Shown: positions 55,375-63,462 of the stretch, piece after piece
How the letters are laid out: each line of letters opens with the position of its first letter
Position numbering within the stretch: the stretch's first letter is position 1
From: Fodinibacter sp963800505
Lineage (GTDB): Bacteria; Actinomycetota; Actinomycetes; Actinomycetales; Dermatophilaceae
Assembly (NCBI GenBank): GCA_963800505.1
Contig: CAWDBL010000017.1
Coordinates: forward strand, 124,001-188,000
Length of the DNA: 64,000 bases
Direction: 5' to 3'
Notes under the pieces: generated by a model
Told to the model about the DNA's origin: nothing
Database searches by the model: none
What the model saw: only the letters and a program-made list of their open reading frames with translations
Translations under genes and position numbers: made by a program

Positions 55375-56574
55375 GAGGCACCGCCCCGTCGACACCGGTC
55401 GTGACCCGAGCACGCCCCGGCGCAGGACGGGCGCGATCTCGTCGAGGGTGAGCGCGTAACCGGTGTCGGCGTCGTCGAGCGAGGTGGCGAAGACCATGCC
55501 GACGACGTCGCCGCTGCGGTCGATCACCGGGCCACCCGACGCGCCCCGGCGCACCTGCGCCCGTAGCGAGTAGATCTCGCGGGTGACATCGGGGTTGCCG
55601 TAGATGTCGGCGCCCCGGGCCCGCAGCACGTCACGCACCCGGGCGGCCCCGACCGACAGCCCCTGGTCACCGGGGAAGCCGGCCACGGCGGCCTCGGCGC
55701 CGGTGTCGAGGGCGCCACCCTGCGCGATGGCCGGGGCGTCGAGATCGGCCACCTCCAGAACCGCGACGTCGCGGCGGGGGTCGAAGGCCACCACCCGGGC
55801 CGAGCGCTCGCGCCCCGTGCCCCGCACGCTGACCGTCACCCGGTCGGCGCCGGCCACCACGTGGGCGTTGGTGGCGACCCGGCCGCGGGCCACCACCCAG
55901 CCGCTGCCGACCTGCGCCTGGCCACACCCGTCGGACTCCGCCCGCACGTGCACCACCGACTTGAGCGCGCGAACGACGTCCGGGTCCCTGGTCACGGCCC
56001 CGTCGGGTGCGTCGACCGGTGCGATCGGCTCGGGGCCCAGGCCCTCGAACACCCGCGGGAAGACGCCGTTGTCCAAGGCCTCGGTGATGTCCTGCACGAG
56101 GCCGTCGGCGGCGGACGGCACGAGCCTGTCCAGGGCCGTCACGACGGCGGAGTGGGATACCAGCTCGCGCGCCGCGCGGGGTCCACTGGTGCTCACGGCG
56201 CCCGCCACGACCCAGACCACGAGCATGGCGGTGACGAGCACGGCGAAGAGGCCCAGCCCGGAGTCGACCGCCTGCACGGCCGGGTCGGTGACGACGTCGC
56301 GCACCCGCCGGGCCAGCAGCAGCATCAGGCCCTGCCCGAGCAGGGCGACGGCGACGACCGCGGCCACCAGGGCGAGCACCCCCACCTGCGTGGCCGGGTA
56401 GATACCGGCGTGGTCCTGGAGCAGCGAGGGGGCGAGCTGCAGCGCGAGCCACGCGCCCCCGACCAGGCCCACCAGCCCGAACAGGGCCGACACGAAGCCC
56501 TGCCGCCAGCCGCTCCAGGCGTACAGGCCGAGCAGGCACAGCAGGACCAGGTCGAGGGCCGTCGACCCGCTCAC
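55366..56574 (-). CDS. marP: MarP-like membrane serine protease (CvpA + trypsin-like domains)
   Basis: A 402-residue protein with four N-terminal membrane helices of the CvpA type (about 3-130) and an external chymotrypsin-fold protease. The triad is visible: His in ATNAHVVAGAD, Asp in DPRRDVAVLEVAD and Ser in RRGASGGPVIDRSG. Two Cys near the protease start (SDGCGQ and CLSS at the end) could matter for redox control, as in the M. tuberculosis enzyme Rv3671c, which protects against acid. GTG start overlaps the NUDIX gene stop (GTGA), the same order as in mycobacteria. Confidence 0.9.
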   Translation of the reverse strand: MSGSTALDLVLLCLLGLYAWSGWRQGFVSALFGLVGLVGGAWLALQLAPSLLQDHAGIYPATQVGVLALVAAVVAVALLGQGLMLLLARRVRDVVTDPAVQAVDSGLGLFAVLVTAMLVVWVVAGAVSTSGPRAARELVSHSAVVTALDRLVPSAADGLVQDITEALDNGVFPRVFEGLGPEPIAPVDAPDGAVTRDPDVVRALKSVVHVRAESDGCGQAQVGSGWVVARGRVATNAHVVAGADRVTVSVRGTGRERSARVVAFDPRRDVAVLEVADLDAPAIAQGGALDTGAEAAVAGFPGDQGLSVGAARVRDVLRARGADIYGNPDVTREIYSLRAQVRRGASGGPVIDRSGDVVGMVFATSLDDADTGYALTLDEIAPVLRRGVLGSRPVSTGRCLSS

Positions 56575-57260
56575 CAGGTGCTCCCCCGCATCCACGGCGA
56601 CATCACGCGGTCCGGCAGCGGGCGCTCGAGGCCGGTGTCCCACGGCACGACCAGCCCGGCCAGGTCGAAGAGGCTGCTGAGCAGCATCGCGGTGAAGCCC
56701 CACACGAACAGGTCCCCCACCTCGAAGGCAGGCCCGCGGTAGGGACCGAACACGGCGGTGAACCGGTTGCCCGGGTCCACGAGGTCGGCGACCGGCACGC
56801 GCAGCACCCGCTCCACCTCGCCGGCGTCGACGACCCCGACCGGCACCGGGCTCGGCCACCAGGCGAGCACCGGCGTCACGGCGTGCTGGCTCGGCGCGAG
56901 GAACAGGTCGGGGAAGGTGGCCAGCACCTCGACGCCCACCGGGTCGAGACCGACCTCCTCCTCGGCCTCGCGCAGCGCCGCGCCCACCGACCCGTCGTCC
57001 TCCGGGTCGAGCCGGCCGCCGGGGAAGGACACCTGTCCCGGGTGGGAGCGCAGGGTGTGGGCCCGCTCGGTGAGCACGACGTCCTCACCGCCGCGGGGGT
57101 CGGGGCCGAAGAGCATGAGCACGGCCGACCGGCGACCCTCGCCCTCGGGCGGCGCGTAGGTCGCGAACCACTCGTGCTCGGCGACGTCGGTGCGGGCCGC
57201 GAGGTCGACCAGCCACCCGGGCGTCGGGGCGGTCACACCGTGCCCGTCGAGCCGGGGCAC
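56571..57260 (-). CDS. NUDIX hydrolase, CoA pyrophosphatase-like
   Basis: A 229-residue protein. The CoA-pyrophosphatase signature region reads LRSHPGQVSFPGGRLDPEDDG and continues into AALREAEEEVGL, a full Nudix box (G-x5-E-x7-REUxEE-type). These enzymes split CoA or its derivatives to 3-phosphoadenosine phosphate and phosphopantetheine. GTG start is uncertain; a second GTG at 57236 would shorten it by eight residues. It is co-encoded with marP, as Rv3672c is with Rv3671c. Confidence 0.9.
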   Translation of the reverse strand: MPRLDGHGVTAPTPGWLVDLAARTDVAEHEWFATYAPPEGEGRRSAVLMLFGPDPRGGEDVVLTERAHTLRSHPGQVSFPGGRLDPEDDGSVGAALREAEEEVGLDPVGVEVLATFPDLFLAPSQHAVTPVLAWWPSPVPVGVVDAGEVERVLRVPVADLVDPGNRFTAVFGPYRGPAFEVGDLFVWGFTAMLLSSLFDLAGLVVPWDTGLERPLPDRVMSPWMRGSTW

Positions 57261-57354
57261 CGTGGGCGCGCCGTGGTCATGGGCGCCATCGTAGGCAGCA
57301 AGTCTGGGGGAATCCCCGGGCTGTCGAGAATCGGCCCGCCCGCCTGCAGCCGGT

Positions 57355-57373
57355 CCCCGGCCCTGCCCCGGGG
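57355..57373 (-). terminator. Hairpin after nth
   Basis: CCCCGG/CCGGGG, 6 bp, 7-nt loop, directly after the nth stop. Weak evidence. Confidence 0.35.
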
Positions 57374-57374
57374 C

Positions 57375-58211
57375 CTAACCGGCCGCGGCCGGGGTGTCGC
57401 CCGCCAGTGGGTCGCCGGCCGGCGGGTCGTCGGGCAGGGGGCCGGGCGGCGGGTCGGGAAGCACGAGCGCGCCGGGCGCCAGCTCGTAGGCCAGCAACGT
57501 GCGGGCCTTGACCGGGTCGGTCTCGCCCTCGCCGTAGGACGGGCACCACTGGGCCACCGGGCAGGCGCCACAGGCGGGCTTGCGGGCGTGGCAGGTGCGC
57601 CGCCCGTGGAAGATCAGCACGTGGCTGAGCATGGTCCAGTCGCGCTTGGGGAACATCGCCCCGATGGCGTGCTCGACCTTGACCGGGTCGGTCTCGTCGG
57701 TCCACCCGAACCGGCGCGCCAGGCGGCCGAAGTGCGTGTCGACCGTGATGCCGGGCACGCCGAACGCGTTGCCGAGCACGACGTTGGCGGTCTTGCGGCC
57801 CACCCCCGGCAGCGTCACGAGGTCGGCGAGCCGGCCCGGCACCTCGCCGTCGAAGCGCTCGACGATGGCGGCGCTCAGCTTCATCACCGAGTTGGTCTTG
57901 GCCCGGAAGAAGCCGGTCGGCCGCAGCACCGCCTCCATCTCGTCGCGGTCGGCGCCGGCCAGGGCCTCGGCGGTGGGCCAGCGCGAGAACAGCGTGGGCG
58001 TGACCGTGTTGACCATGACGTCGGTGGTCTGGGCCGAGAGCACGGTGGCCACCAGCAGCTGCAGCGGGGTCTCGAAGTCGAGCTCGCAGTGGGCGTAGGG
58101 GTAGCGCTCGAGCAGGGCGCGGTGGATGCGGCGCGCCCGGCGGGTGCGGGCCACCGGCGATTCCGCCGCGAACCGGGCGCGCTTGGCGGCGGAGAGGGTC
58201 GTCACGGGCAC
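57375..58211 (-). CDS. nth: Endonuclease III
   Basis: A 278-residue DNA glycosylase/AP lyase removing oxidised pyrimidines. The helix-hairpin-helix LPGVGRKTANVVLGNAFG has the catalytic Lys, and VDTHFGRLARRFG the catalytic Asp. CHARKPACGACPVAQWC forms the [4Fe-4S] cluster (C-x6-7-C-x2-C-x5-C). The C-terminus has an extra Pro/Asp-rich tail of about 45 residues after the cluster, not needed by the family. GTG start. It faces away from the divergent crp gene, as in mycobacteria. Confidence 0.95.
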   Translation of the reverse strand: MPVTTLSAAKRARFAAESPVARTRRARRIHRALLERYPYAHCELDFETPLQLLVATVLSAQTTDVMVNTVTPTLFSRWPTAEALAGADRDEMEAVLRPTGFFRAKTNSVMKLSAAIVERFDGEVPGRLADLVTLPGVGRKTANVVLGNAFGVPGITVDTHFGRLARRFGWTDETDPVKVEHAIGAMFPKRDWTMLSHVLIFHGRRTCHARKPACGACPVAQWCPSYGEGETDPVKARTLLAYELAPGALVLPDPPPGPLPDDPPAGDPLAGDTPAAAG

Positions 58212-58317
58212 CGCGTCAGCCTACGGTGCGGGTCCGACGACCCCGCCCACCTGCGCTTCCGTCACGGCATCGGATGCCGGTCGCCCGCCGCGCGTGTTCC
58301 CACCTCCGCGCACCGAC

Positions 58318-58333
58318 TGTGTTCTCTGGCACA
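58318..58333. promoter_or_regulatory. CRP-type site upstream of crp
   Basis: TGTG-N8-CACA centred 17 bases before the crp start, matching the half-sites of CRP/GlxR operators (TGTGA-N6-TCACA). Suggests autoregulation. Confidence 0.6.
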
Positions 58334-58342
58334 CTGTGCCGC

Positions 58343-59020
58343 GTGGATCACGACGTCGTACGCAGAGCTCCCCTGTTCGCTGCCCTCGACGACCAGATGG
58401 CGGAGTCGCTCATCGCGACCATGAGCCCCTCGCGCCTCGAGCGCGGCGACATCCTCTTCCACGAGGGCGACCAGGGCGACCGTCTCTACGTCATCGGCGA
58501 AGGCAAGATCAAGCTCGGCCGCACCAGCAGTGACGGCCGCGAGAACCTCCTGGCCATCCTCGGCCCGGGCGAGATGTTCGGTGAGCTGTCGCTGTTCGAC
58601 CCCGGCCCGCGCACCGCCACCGCCACCGCGGTCGCCGAGACCCAGGTCGTCTCGATGGGACACGAGCAGCTCAAGGAGTTCCTCGCGACCCGCCCGGGTG
58701 TGGCCTCGACCCTGCTGGCCGCCCTCGCGCGCCGGCTGCGCCGCACCAACGAGGTGCTCGCCGACCTGGTCTTCACTGACGTGCCCGGCCGTGTCGCCAA
58801 GGCCCTGCTCGACCTCGCCGCCCGCTTCGGCCGCCCGGTCGACGAAGGCCTGCTCGTCGCCCATGACCTCACCCAGGAGGAGCTCGCCCAGCTGGTCGGC
58901 GCCTCCCGCGAGACGGTCAACAAGGCGCTGGCCGACTTCGCCTCGCGCGGCTGGCTGCGCCTCGAGGCTCGCGCAGTGCTGCTCATGGACGTCGAGCGGC
59001 TCAAGCGTCGCGCCCGCTGA
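58343..59020 (+). CDS. crp: CRP/FNR-family cAMP receptor protein (GlxR/Rv3676-like)
   Basis: A 225-residue regulator with a cyclic-nucleotide-binding domain (about 15-120) whose phosphate-binding cassette reads GEMFGELSLFDPGPRTATATA, with the Glu and Arg that hold cAMP, a dimerisation helix, and a C-terminal HTH: LTQEELAQLVGASRETVNKALADF. Close to GlxR and M. tuberculosis CRP, global regulators of carbon metabolism. GTG start; a CRP-like site overlaps its promoter region. Targets may include hppA and the acetate genes of this window. Confidence 0.94.
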   Translation: MDHDVVRRAPLFAALDDQMAESLIATMSPSRLERGDILFHEGDQGDRLYVIGEGKIKLGRTSSDGRENLLAILGPGEMFGELSLFDPGPRTATATAVAETQVVSMGHEQLKEFLATRPGVASTLLAALARRLRRTNEVLADLVFTDVPGRVAKALLDLAARFGRPVDEGLLVAHDLTQEELAQLVGASRETVNKALADFASRGWLRLEARAVLLMDVERLKRRAR

Positions 59021-59068
59021 CCCAGCCGCACGGCATCCGGCCCGCTGACCCAGCGGCACGGCATCCGC
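59013..59068. repeat. 28-bp tandem duplication at the crp stop codon
   Basis: Two units (59013-59040, 59041-59068) beginning CCCGCTGACCCAGC and ending CGGCATCCG, differing at about two positions. The first contains the crp stop codon; the second ends two bases before the next gene's stop. Confidence 0.88.
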
Positions 59069-59070
59069 GC

Positions 59071-59883
59071 TCAGCGCGACAGGTACTCGAGCTGCGCGCG
59101 GATCGACAGCCGCGCCGCCGGCCACACCGCTGACGGCACCTCGGCGTAGACGCGCCGCAGCACCCCCTCCACCGGGTCGTCCTCGGTGGCGGCGCCGTCG
59201 GCGAGGGCCTGGCGCACCTGGTCGAGCCGCTCGGCGCGGTGCACGCGGTAGAACGCGACCATCGCGGCGGCATCCGGCACCACCGGGCCGTGCCCGGGCA
59301 GGATGCGCACGACCGAGCCGTCGCCGGTGAGCGAGCGGAGGCGCTCGAGCGAGTCGAGGTAGGCGGCCAGCTCGCCGTCGGGGTGGGCGACGACCGTGGT
59401 GCCGCGGCCGAGCACGGTGTCGCCGGTGAGCAGGGCGAAGTCGGCGGGGAGGGCGAACGAGATCGAGTCGGAGGTGTGCCCCGGCGTGGCGACCACCCTC
59501 AGCTCGAGGCCGCCCACGGTCAGCACGTCACCGTCACCCAGGTCGTCGTGGCCTCGGCCCACGGCCCGCACCCGGGTGCCGGTGAGCTCGGCGAAGCGGG
59601 GCGCGCCCTCCGCGTGGTCGTGGTGACCGTGGGTGAGCACGGTCTCGGCCACCCGGGCGCCGCGCGCCTCGACGACCCGCAGCACGGCGGCGAGGTGACC
59701 CTCGTCGAGCGGGCCGGGGTCGATGACGACCGCATCGGTCGAGCCCGGCTCGAGCAGCACCCAGGTGTTGGTGCCGTCGAGCGTCATCGGGCCGGGGTTC
59801 GGGGCCAGCACGCAGTGGGCCCGCGTCGTGGCGTCGCCCCCGGCCCACGGGGCGGTCACCGACGGCGGCGGGGTGGCACTCAC
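59071..59883 (-). CDS. Metallo-beta-lactamase fold hydrolase (LACTB2-like)
   Basis: A 270-residue enzyme with the metal site THGHHDHAEG, a further His in VVATPGHTSDSIS, Asp in LLTGDTVLG and His in ILPGHGP. A C-terminal winged helix-like segment (MVAFYRVHRAERLDQVRQALADG) is typical of LACTB2 relatives. Members act as nucleases or thioester hydrolases; the substrate here is unknown. Counterpart of Rv3677c beside crp. Confidence 0.87.
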   Translation of the reverse strand: MSATPPPSVTAPWAGGDATTRAHCVLAPNPGPMTLDGTNTWVLLEPGSTDAVVIDPGPLDEGHLAAVLRVVEARGARVAETVLTHGHHDHAEGAPRFAELTGTRVRAVGRGHDDLGDGDVLTVGGLELRVVATPGHTSDSISFALPADFALLTGDTVLGRGTTVVAHPDGELAAYLDSLERLRSLTGDGSVVRILPGHGPVVPDAAAMVAFYRVHRAERLDQVRQALADGAATEDDPVEGVLRRVYAEVPSAVWPAARLSIRAQLEYLSR

Positions 59884-59940
59884 CCGCCCGAGTATGCCGT
59901 GGCACCCTCATCCCGCACGGCCCATGGGGCACCTTCCACC

Positions 59941-59965
59941 CGACTGCGCCTACGGACGGACAAGC
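59941..59965 (+). repeat. Left terminal inverted repeat of cassette B
   Basis: Contains CGACTGCGCC-T-ACGGACGGACAA; pairs with 61073-61097. A partner half-site TTGTCCGTCC at 60028-60037 makes a local hairpin. Confidence 0.88.
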
Positions 59966-60053
59966 GGCTCTGCCCGAACTGCCGTCGACGTCGATCGAGC
60001 ACGGAAGGACTCTGCTCCGCCCCTCGGTTGTCCGTCCTTGGGAGCGCTCGAGG

Positions 60054-60068
60054 CCTGTGGATGACGCC
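60054..60068 (+). promoter_or_regulatory. Motif CCTGTGGATGACGCC upstream of cassette B gene
   Basis: Identical to the motif before the cassette A gene and at the same 35-base distance from the start codon. Confidence 0.5.
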
Positions 60069-60103
60069 AGCGGCCATCTGGCTCCACGCGCCACGATGAG
60101 CGG

Positions 60104-61033
60104 GTGCGAAAGCGGGGGAAGACCAACGACGTGGCGCAGACCGTCATCCGCCTCGGTGGTGTCGCGGTGTGGAGCGAGCTCCGGGCAGCCCACTCCGCCC
60201 GGCTCATCCGCCGATCTGTCGAGGACGATGCTGTCGTCCGCGCCACCAAGGGCCGCTACGTGCTGCCGTCCACCGCTGCCCACCTGGCCCTCGCGCAGTC
60301 GCGCAGCGCAGCCCTCTCACACGTCAGTGCGGCGGTGCACCACGGTTGGAAGGTCAAGACGGTGCCGGATGCCGCCTGGGTCACCGTGCCGCGCAATCGT
60401 CGCCTGCGCGAGCAGCAACGAGTCGGGATTCGCCCGCACCACGCCGAGCTGGGCCCTGACGACGTGCGCCACGGCGTCACTGTCCCCCTCCGCACCGTGC
60501 TCGACTGCGCTCGGGCTCTTCCGTTCGACGAGGCCTTGGCCGTCGCGGACTCCGCGCTTCGCGCCCGGGACATCACCAAGGCGGAGCTGCTCGAGGAGGC
60601 CGATCGCGCCCTCGGCCCGGGCGCTCGGCAGCTCCGTCGGGTCGCGGCCCATGCCATCGGGCGGGCGGCCAACCCGTTCGAGTCGGTGCTGCGAGCGCTG
60701 TGCATCGAGGAGGGGTTCGACCTCGCTCCGCAGCTGGAGCTCTGGGCGCCCGGGCTGTACGCCGTCGTCGACCTCGGGAGCGAGGAGCTCCTACTGGTGG
60801 TGGAAGCCGAGGGCTTCGAGCACCACGGGACCCGCAAGGGCCTGCGAAAGGACTGCCGGCGGCACACCGAGCTCGCCGTCTTCGGCTACTCCTCCCTGCG
60901 CTACGCGTTCGAGGACGTCATGGGTGACCAGCCCTGGGTCCGCTGGACGCTTCGCTCGTGGCGCGATGTGAGGGAGGGGCGAGTGCCTGGTGACCCACCC
61001 AAGCGCGTCTACGGACGGATGACCCCGTCCTGA
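60104..61033 (+). CDS. DUF559/AbiEi-like protein with Vsr-type nuclease-like C-terminus (cassette B)
   Basis: A 309-residue protein of the same broad family as the 16.1-17.1 kb gene, though little sequence is shared. An N-terminal winged-helix-like region (VIRLGGVAVWSELRAAHSARLIRRSV, then KGRYVLP) resembles AbiEi antitoxin starts. The C-terminus has VVDLGSEELLLVVEAEGFEHHG (Asp223, Glu234, Glu236) followed by RRHTELAVFGYSSLRYAFEDV, the DUF559/Vsr-like pattern. GTG start is supported by the 35-base distance to the upstream motif, matching cassette A; a GTG 27 bases later is possible. The gene's last codons include part of the right inner repeat. No toxin gene is adjacent. Function unknown. Confidence 0.78.
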   Translation: MRKRGKTNDVAQTVIRLGGVAVWSELRAAHSARLIRRSVEDDAVVRATKGRYVLPSTAAHLALAQSRSAALSHVSAAVHHGWKVKTVPDAAWVTVPRNRRLREQQRVGIRPHHAELGPDDVRHGVTVPLRTVLDCARALPFDEALAVADSALRARDITKAELLEEADRALGPGARQLRRVAAHAIGRAANPFESVLRALCIEEGFDLAPQLELWAPGLYAVVDLGSEELLLVVEAEGFEHHGTRKGLRKDCRRHTELAVFGYSSLRYAFEDVMGDQPWVRWTLRSWRDVREGRVPGDPPKRVYGRMTPS

Positions 61034-61072
61034 CGTCTGGCCGTCGTGCGGGCACGACCGTGACGGACGCCC

Positions 61073-61097
61073 GTTTGTCCGTCCGTGGGCGCAGTCG
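61073..61097 (-). repeat. Right terminal inverted repeat of cassette B
   Basis: Reverse complement reads CGACTGCGCC-C-ACGGACGGACAA. An inner half-site ACGGACGGA at 61011-61019 lies within the gene's last codons and pairs with it. Confidence 0.88.
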
Positions 61098-61156
61098 GGA
61101 CGGAAGCCCGTCAGGGGCGGCGCAGGTGGCTCCGGTCCCGCGGCGCGAGAGAGGGG

Positions 61157-61933
61157 TCAGGGCATCTCGGTGCGGAGCACCGGCTGGCCGTCGGCCCCCA
61201 CGACCAGCACCGGCAGCACCTTCGCCACGCGCGGCCGGTCGGCGAGGAAGTCACCCGCAGAACCGAACCCGGCCAGCTGCTCCAGCGACACCACCGTGGG
61301 CGGCAGCATCCGCACCTCGCCGGCCGCGTGCCGGGAAAGCAGGTCGCCCGGCCGCACCCACGCACTGTGGTCCGACTCGGTCGTCGTCCCGCGGGCCTCC
61401 TGGCCGGACGGCATCCCCGCGGCGAGGATCCACGTGTCGAAGCGGCGCGGCTCGAACTCCGGGGTCACCCAGTGCGCCCGCCCGCGCAGGTCGGCGACCG
61501 ACAGGCGAACCCCGCACTCCTCCTCGACCTCGCGCACCGCGGCCGCGGCATACGGCGCGGCAACCTCCACCGACGCCCCCATGGCGGCGGCGAGCTCGGC
61601 CAGCCCGAGGGTCGTCACCGGTAGGGCAGCGTCGGCGGGGTCGATGCCACCACCGGGAAACACCACCGTCGACGGCGCGAACGCCATGGTCGCCACCCGC
61701 CGCTGCACGAAGACCTCGGGCCCAAGGAGCCCGTCGCGCACCAGCATCACCGTCGACGCGCCCCGCGGCTCGGCCACCACCCGGTCGGCCGAGGCGAGCC
61801 ACGCGGCAGCCCGCGCGCCCAGCCCGGGGTCGCGCGAGATCGGGTGGTCGACGACGGGACCCGAGCCCACGGCATCCGACGAAACGCCCCCGGATGCCGT
61901 GCCCGCGCGGTCCGCGGTCCCCTCACCGCCCAC
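61157..61933 (-). CDS. NUDIX hydrolase
   Basis: A 258-residue protein with a Nudix core (STVVFPGGGIDPADAALP and an insertion before AAVREVEEECGVRLS), in which about 25 residues lie between the Gly loop and the REVEEE helix, so the box is longer than the classic 23 residues. This long-insertion form is seen in RidA-linked NUDIX proteins of actinobacteria. Substrate unknown. GTG start; it follows ridA by six bases in one operon. Confidence 0.85.
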   Translation of the reverse strand: MGGEGTADRAGTASGGVSSDAVGSGPVVDHPISRDPGLGARAAAWLASADRVVAEPRGASTVMLVRDGLLGPEVFVQRRVATMAFAPSTVVFPGGGIDPADAALPVTTLGLAELAAAMGASVEVAAPYAAAAVREVEEECGVRLSVADLRGRAHWVTPEFEPRRFDTWILAAGMPSGQEARGTTTESDHSAWVRPGDLLSRHAAGEVRMLPPTVVSLEQLAGFGSAGDFLADRPRVAKVLPVLVVGADGQPVLRTEMP

Positions 61934-61939
61934 GGGCGG

Positions 61940-62413
61940 TCAGCTCCGCACGTGCAGGATGGCCTCGACCTCGACCGGCGCGTCGAGCGGCAGCGCCATG
62001 ACGCCCACGGCCGAGCGCGCGTGCACCCCCGCGGAGCCGAACGCCGCGGCGAACAGCTCCGAGGCACCGTTGACGACCCCGGGCTGGCCGGTGAACGACG
62101 GGTCGGAGGCCACGAAGCCGACCACCTTGACCACCCGCTCGACCCGGTCGAGGTCACCGACCACCGACTTCACGGCGGCGATCACGTTGAGCGCGCAGAA
62201 CGCGGCGAGCTCCTTGGCGCGCTCGGGCGACACCAGCCCCGGCCCCTCGCCGACCCGGCCGGTCTCGGGCATCGCCCCCTGCACCATCGGCAGCTGGCCA
62301 GAGACGTAGACCCGCGAGCCGTCGAGCACCGCCGGCACGTAGGCGGCGACCGGCGGCACCAGCTCGGGCACCTCCAGCCCGAGCGCGGCCAGCCGCTGCT
62401 CGACCTCACCCAC
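61940..62413 (-). CDS. RidA/YjgF family protein (enamine/imine deaminase-like)
   Basis: A 157-residue protein of the RidA superfamily: RVYVSGQLPMVQGAMPETGRVG near the start, VKVVGFVASDPSFTGQPGVVNGASELF, and PVEVEAILHV at the end. The usual Arg of active RidA (about position 105 in E. coli) is not evident at PLDAPVEVEAI, so the imine deaminase activity is uncertain; it may belong to another Rid subgroup. It stops six bases before the NUDIX start. Counterpart of Rv3678c. Confidence 0.85.
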   Translation of the reverse strand: MGEVEQRLAALGLEVPELVPPVAAYVPAVLDGSRVYVSGQLPMVQGAMPETGRVGEGPGLVSPERAKELAAFCALNVIAAVKSVVGDLDRVERVVKVVGFVASDPSFTGQPGVVNGASELFAAAFGSAGVHARSAVGVMALPLDAPVEVEAILHVRS

Positions 62414-62416
62414 GGC

Positions 62417-62569
62417 TCAGGCCCTCGGCCGCTTCAGGTAGGCCACGAGGTTGCCCTCGGGCATGACCAGGACCTGCACCAGCTCCCAGCCGTCCTCACC
62501 CCACTGGTCGAGGATCTGCTTGGTCGCGTGCACGATCAGCGGCACCGTGGCGTACTCGTACTTCGTCAT
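62417..62569 (-). CDS. DUF4177 small protein
   Basis: A 50-residue protein: MTKYEYATVPLIVHATKQILDQWGEDGWELVQV ends LKRPRA. This is the DUF4177 pattern (KYEY start, GWELV core). Function unknown. It is followed three bases later by ridA, so it heads that operon. Longer in-frame starts upstream run into promoter sequence and are not protein-like. Confidence 0.85.
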   Translation of the reverse strand: MTKYEYATVPLIVHATKQILDQWGEDGWELVQVLVMPEGNLVAYLKRPRA

Positions 62570-62615
62570 GCCCGTCACCCTAGCGCCGTCGCACCCGGCC
62601 GCTACCGTGGCGGAG

Positions 62616-63392
62616 ATGAGCGACCACGACCCCGGCACCACGAGGCGCAGCGCCCGCCCGCCCGACCGCACCGAGGTCACCGGCCCGCTGCAGACCGACG
62701 TCTACGACGTCTGGGAACCGACTCCCGGGCGGGCCCGGCACGTCACCGTCGCCCTGGTGCACGGTGGCTTCTGGCGCGAGCAGTACGACCGCACCTCCAC
62801 CAACCCGCTCGCCGAGGCGCTGGCCCGCGACGGCTTCCACGTCGTCAACCTCGAGTACCCCCGCATCGGGATGCCGGGGGGCGGCTGGCCGGGCACGGGC
62901 GCCTCGGTGCTGGCCCGCCTCGAGTCGGTGCACGCCGACACCCACCTGCCCGACCGGGTCGTCGTGGTCGGCCACTCCGCGGGCGGGCACCTGGTGCTCT
63001 GGCTCGCCTCGGGCGAGCACGCCCCCTGGGTCACCGGCGTGGTCGCGCTGGCCCCCGCGGCCGACCTCGCCGCCGTCGACCGGCTCGGCCTCAGCAACAA
63101 CGCGGCCCGCGAGCTCGTCGGCGCCGCCCCCGACGAGGCACCCGACGCGTGGGCCGACGCCGACCCCGGCCGCCAGCGGCTCACCCGCCCGGCGGTCATC
63201 GTCACCGGCGAGCTCGACGACGTGGTCCCGGCCGAGGTGGTCGAGGCCTACGTCACCTCGCGCTCCCCCGACGAGCCCCTGCGCACCGCCGTCGCCCGCG
63301 GCGCCGACCACTTCGACGTCATCGACCCCACCAGCAACGCCTACCTCCTCGTGCTCGCCGAGATCGAGGAGCTCACCCTCACCACGCACTGA
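62616..63392 (+). CDS. Alpha/beta hydrolase (BD-FAE/kynurenine formamidase-like)
   Basis: A 258-residue alpha/beta hydrolase. LVHGGFWREQYDRT is the HGG-type oxyanion motif, VVVGHSAGGHLVLWLAS contains the nucleophile Ser, TGELDDVVPAEVV the Asp and RGADHFDVID the His. The pattern is near esterases of the BD-FAE/kynurenine formamidase type. Substrate not determined. ATG at 62616 follows GGCGGAG; it is divergent from the DUF4177-RidA-NUDIX operon. Confidence 0.85.
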   Translation: MSDHDPGTTRRSARPPDRTEVTGPLQTDVYDVWEPTPGRARHVTVALVHGGFWREQYDRTSTNPLAEALARDGFHVVNLEYPRIGMPGGGWPGTGASVLARLESVHADTHLPDRVVVVGHSAGGHLVLWLASGEHAPWVTGVVALAPAADLAAVDRLGLSNNAARELVGAAPDEAPDAWADADPGRQRLTRPAVIVTGELDDVVPAEVVEAYVTSRSPDEPLRTAVARGADHFDVIDPTSNAYLLVLAEIEELTLTTH

Positions 63393-63462
63393 CGCAGCGT
63401 TCCGTCGAAGGTGCGGCGGGCGGCATTCGGGCCGTGCCGCGCCCCCACCTAGGGTGGATGCC

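Larger units (their letters stand above)
59933..61106. mobile_element. Cassette B: DUF559/AbiEi-like gene between terminal inverted repeats
   Basis: Imperfect inverted repeats of about 33 bp end this 1.17-kb segment; the best 25 bp match at 23 positions. Inside each end is a further shorter copy in the opposite sense, so each flank can fold into a long hairpin. No transposase motif is recognised. The design parallels cassette A at 15.9-17.2 kb but the repeats are unrelated in sequence. Mobility is inferred. Confidence 0.45.
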
